Below are positions 35,001 to 39,296 of a stretch of DNA of 39,296 nucleotides, one piece after another. The stretch is from assembly GCA_027604685.1 (NCBI GenBank), contig JADHYX010000201.1, positions 1 through 39,296 of the forward strand, read 5' to 3'. Below the pieces are notes generated by a model, which made no database searches, was not told the DNA's origin, and saw only the letters and a list, made by a program, of their open reading frames with translations. Both the position numbers and the translations under genes were made by a program. This DNA is from Lobulomyces angularis. Its lineage: Eukaryota > Chytridiomycota > Chytridiomycetes > Lobulomycetales > Lobulomycetaceae. How positions within the stretch are numbered: the first letter of the stretch is position 1; each line of letters starts with the position of its first letter.

Positions 35001-35124
35001 TTTTTTTTTTTTTTTGTTTTTGAATATAAAAAAAAAAAAAAAAAGATAATTTCCAATTAAATGGGAAATAAGGATTTTGGAGTAAAAAAAGGTAGTTTCT
35101 TAAATATATTTTTTTTTTTTAAGA

Positions 35125-35825
35125 TTAGATAAAAGATTTTTTTTTGTTATCAGTTTTATCTTTTTTAAATCCAATCAATTTTGGAGTCGTAGGATGAATT
35201 GAAGGCGTTGATTTGAGAACATGATAAAGATCATTTTTAATTTCTTTAAAAAAAATGCAGGAAGCAAGATTAGGAGGAGTTTCAATTTGGAACAAGGCAT
35301 TCTTTCAAACTTCAAAAAATGCCTCAACTCTGCACGGATGATTCCATTACTCAATGAACTCTGTTGCATTTGATGCAAAACTTTAATGAACTCTGTTTTA
35401 CTTGACACATCAGTTGCTGAAGTCTACTTTCTTGGATTTGCTTTGTTCTTTACAGAGTAGATCTTTCAAAATCAGTTTCTTTAATTCATATTAAATTTGG
35501 CAGCGCGTTGTAAACATTTTTTCAGTGTCGAAAATCATTACAGACAGCAATTTTGGGGCCAGCTTAATTTGTTTCGCAGCTGCCAAATTCTCTTCCTTCT
35601 GAATCCTTGATCTCACTGACTTTTCAAAAATCCTTCTTTTTTTGGTAGGAAAATTTTGCTGTTAAGGCTTGTTAATAAACTTATCCCAAAATCAAACATA
35701 CAAAATACTTTTAAAAATTGTCTAACTTCAAAATATTGCACCAAAGAAGCAAGTGAATTTATGATTCAGCGCAATTCAAATAAATTGGAAAAATTAACCA
35801 ATTTCGACCCCACTTCAAAAATCTA
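35125..35825 (-). pseudogene. Decayed minus-strand gene, unrecognised
   Basis: Successive minus-strand segments read as protein but in different frames. The first is FEVGSKLVNFSNLFELR, a TGA, then IINSLASLVQYFEVRQFLKV (about 35690-35825). Next come KRRIFEKSVRSRIQKEENLA and KQIKLAPKLLSVMIFDTEKM to a stop near 35491. Then follow YELKKLILKDLLCKEQSKSK, SKTEFIKVLHQMQQSSLSNG and finally DLYHVLKSTPSIHPTTPKL ending at 35125. The frame changes are not explained by introns of the usual length, and one coincides with an A run. The segments are coding-like in composition. I do not recognise the family. Confidence 0.5.
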
Positions 35826-36195
35826 ATTAGTAATAAATGAAAGTGCTGTTAAGTCAAAATAAAAGAAACCTGAGATTTTTTTGAAGTTTTCTTATAATAA
35901 TACTTGTTTTATTTGTGCACATAAAGAAATATGAGTTAGTGGAAATTAAATAAAATAAAAACTACTTCAATGTAATAATTAAAAAAAAAAGAAAAATAAC
36001 TAACTCAACTATTTACTCCAGTAAATGAAGAATGTATGATAAATTGAAGTATATCCGTTTGATTTCTACCACACAACGTCTAAATTCAAAAATAATTATC
36101 CAAGTAAGTTAAAAAAAAACTTAACATAGTTAGGGTTTTAGTGAAAACTTGCTAAAGCAAACACTCTTTTTTTAACATTCCAAGGTATTTTTATT

Positions 36196-36305
36196 TTATA
36201 TCAAAAATGTAGGAGTTGGTCTCCAGCACCTTTCAACTTCATTTAACATACTTTTTCCAACTTCACTATCTAAATACCCTACTTCCATAATGTTTGGTGT
36301 AACAA
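36196..36305 (-). pseudogene. Orphan terminal exon, unrecognised
   Basis: After a long T tract ending TTTAG, a minus-strand frame encodes VTPNIMEVGYLDSEVGKSML then NEVERCWRPTPTFLI and a TAA at 36196-36198. Splice-like signals and composition suggest a real final exon, but the only upstream piece (about 36370-36440) has stops in two frames. There are also only about 230 bp before the Ran start on the opposite strand. It may be a relic. Confidence 0.3.
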
Positions 36306-36503
36306 CTAAAAAAAAAAAAAAAAATTTAAAAAAAAAAATGTAAGTCCAGAAACCTTTTTATTAGTTTTTCAATATTTAAAACAGATCAAAGAATACCTTT
36401 ATATTTTCAAATATCTTGATCAGCTAATCTAAAAAAAAATATATATATATATTTGATGATGTTGATCTGTAAACTTATTTTATAATAAAAAAAAAAAATT
36501 TAA

Positions 36504-37484
<981 letters not shown>

Positions 37485-38134
37485 ATTTATATTAATAATT
37501 GATTAAGTGATAATTATTGTTTTTTTTTTTTTTTTTTTTGTAAGAGGGCAATTGTTTATGTTTTTTTTTTATTATTTTTTTAGTAATGTGTTAGAGAGCG
37601 TTAATTTTATTTTATTTTTTTTTTTTTTTTTTTGTTTATTATTAAATATATTTATTTAAATTTGGATAACAAAAAAAAAAAAAAAAAAATTGAACTTAAA
37701 AAATTTTTAATTGAATTTAAATAGCAATAATTGATTGATAACAAATATGAAGTTCAATTTTTTTTGGTGAGTTGATTAGTGATTCAGTCATTTTTTTTTA
37801 ATTACAATTTTTTTTTTTTTATTGACCAAAAACAATAAAAAAAAAATTTTAGAACTAAAAACAACAGAATCCTCCGTTTTCTAGAATAGAGGAAACAATA
37901 CAAAAATTTTAAATTAAAAAAAAAAAAAAGTGATTTATCAAACTACTTTTTTAATTTATTTTTAAAAAAAAAAAAAAAAAAATTGTTAAAAAATCACTGA
38001 AATATATTTATTCTACCTAATACTTATTTTATTTTATATTTTTTAACAATAAAACTAAAAAAAAAAAAAAGACCAAAAATATAAAAAAAAAAAACCAAAA
38101 AAATAAAAATTTTTTTTTTTTTTTTTATTTTTTT
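37485..38134. other. Convergent 3' intergenic region, homopolymer-dominated
   Basis: This lies between the stops of Ran (plus) and the secreted phosphoesterase (minus). T runs of 14-18 bp (37520-37538, 37616-37633) and A runs of 15 or more (37672-37689, 37967-37981) dominate. No coding or RNA signal was seen. Confidence 0.7.
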
Positions 38135-39196
38135 TTAATAACTATATGCTTCACTATCGCCATCAGCGAGAGAAGGAAGGTTCCAATTTTGTTGGACAGT
38201 TTTTAAAAAGCTGAAATGGTCATAAAACTTTGAATCGATTTCTTTTTTTTTTTTTTTTATAAAAAATTAGTAAAAAAAAAGAAAAAAATTTAACGTTAAT
38301 ATGATTTTTCTTTTTTTATTTTTTTATTTTTGTTATTACCAGCAGCTCCGATGCCAGTACCATACAAGACGGCATAGATTCTGTTGTTGTCACCACCGAT
38401 GTCTTCATCAAACAAAACGACAAACAAGTTTCTTTCGTTACGGTTGGCGAGGATCTTGTTAAAACGCGGGATGAGAGTTCTGGTTAGGTACTTTCCAGCA
38501 TAACTTGTTGTAGTGTCGTGTGCGTTGTTATTATTATCCGGAGTGTAAAAGATAAACTTTGGAAGCACTTGTGAGTTCATGTCAGTGACAAAGCTTGAGC
38601 CAGGTTTGATGCGTTTTAGACAACGGGTTCTGTTTTGGTTGATTGAAGTGAAACTAATAAAAGGATTGTGTTTACGGTAGTATGCTCCTGTCTTGGTTCC
38701 TGTGAAGCATTGATTACTTGGATAACCTTCGTTGTATGCGGCCCAACTTATTCCTGTACAAGGTTTAAGTTAAAGTTTTTTAAGCTATTACCTGCAGTTT
38801 CTAAAGAATCAGCAACACTTTTTTCCCTCAAATTTGCATCTTCACTACCAATGACATTCAAATGATTTTTGCTTCCACTTACTAATGAAATATAGTTTGG
38901 TTGACTATTTTTATAAAAAAGAATAAAAAATAAAAAAAAAAATATATATATATAAACCTAGGATGAGTTAATGCAAAAGTATTATTCAATAGTCTACCAG
39001 AATTGGCAAAGTTTTTAAAGTCTCTATTTGCTATAGCATCAGCATAGTTTGTGTTTTCAAAAATTGTTAAAATTATTCTATCAAACCATAAACCAGTAGT
39101 AGTTGTACCGTTACTACTACTGTTGCTGTTGGTTTTTAAGGAAATTACTAACTTTAATATTGTTAATATTATAATCATCATCAATTTTTTTGTCAT
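38135..39196 (-). CDS. Secreted phosphoesterase-family protein (acid phosphatase/phospholipase C-like)
   Basis: Members of the phosphoesterase family (Pfam PF04185 type) hydrolyse phosphate esters outside the cell in fungi. The start at 39194-39196 gives a hydrophobic signal peptide (MTKKLMMIIILTILKLVISL). Spliced exons then encode WFDRIILTIFENTNYADAIA, LTHPSQPNYISLVSGS, EKSVADSLETAGISWAAYNE, and FIFYTPDNNNNAHDTTTSYA. They also encode FVVLFDEDIGGDNNRIYAVL and a final exon with FYDHFSFLKTVQQNWNLPSL ending AYSY. The family's core motifs (TxENxxY near the start, PNY, FxDEDxGGDNN, and HFSLL-like at the end) are in order. The product is about 300 aa, close to fungal acid phosphatases of this family. 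The stop is at 38135-38137. Substrate is unknown. Confidence 0.88.
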
Positions 39197-39296
39197 TTTT
39201 TTATTTTTATTTTAAAATATAATTTTTTTTAAATTATTTAAATATATATATATTTTTTTTTTTTCTATTTTCTATTATTTTTTAATTTTCTATTTT

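Overview
The window is strongly AT-rich nuclear eukaryotic DNA. Genes are interrupted by many short introns (about 40-110 bp, GT...AG, usually with a long T tract before the acceptor) and are separated by A/T homopolymer runs. The protein set points to a fungus: a mitochondrial cytochrome c peroxidase, a REG1-like PP1 regulator with the fungal DUF1752 domain, and a secreted fungal-type phosphoesterase. Two genes are typical of lineages with flagella or cGMP signalling (an IQCH-like protein and a PDE9-type phosphodiesterase), so I infer an early-diverging, zoosporic fungus. The taxon is an inference, not a direct reading.

Layout, left to right. Positions 1-2072 (-) hold a decayed Argonaute gene with in-frame stops and a duplicated RP/Q-rich exon. 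Next come cytochrome c peroxidase (2442-4054, -) and LARP1 (4763-8227, -). After a 1.4 kb gap lies a large RS/KE-rich nuclear-type protein (9641-13703, +), then PDE9 (14097-15957, +), an unrecognised ~1,300-aa protein with acidic and proline-rich parts (16939-21410, +) and the IQCH-like gene (21889-26787, +). On the minus strand follow an unrecognised Ser-rich coiled-coil protein (27040-29614), ribosomal protein uS7/RPS5 (29912-30673) and a dead Tc1/mariner transposase (31016-31514). A possible tiny spliced gene (31550-31892, +) is followed by ASF1 (32035-32993, -) and the REG1-like PP1 regulator (33192-35000, -). A gap of 1.5 kb contains coding-like debris. The window ends with Ran GTPase (36534-37484, +) and a secreted phosphoesterase (38135-39196, -).

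Most intact genes are housekeeping: translation (RPS5, LARP1), chromatin (ASF1), nuclear transport (Ran), mitochondrial peroxide detoxification (CCP) and PP1 targeting (REG1-like). There is no operon logic, as expected for a eukaryote. PDE9 and the IQCH-like gene lie about 6 kb apart on the same strand, separated by one unrecognised gene. Four places show broken or orphan coding sequence (1-2072, 8686-8828, 31016-31514, 35125-35825), so the intergenic space contains gene and transposon remains. No tRNA, rRNA, CRISPR array or prokaryotic signal was seen. All gene models were spliced by eye, so exon edges may be off by a few bases.
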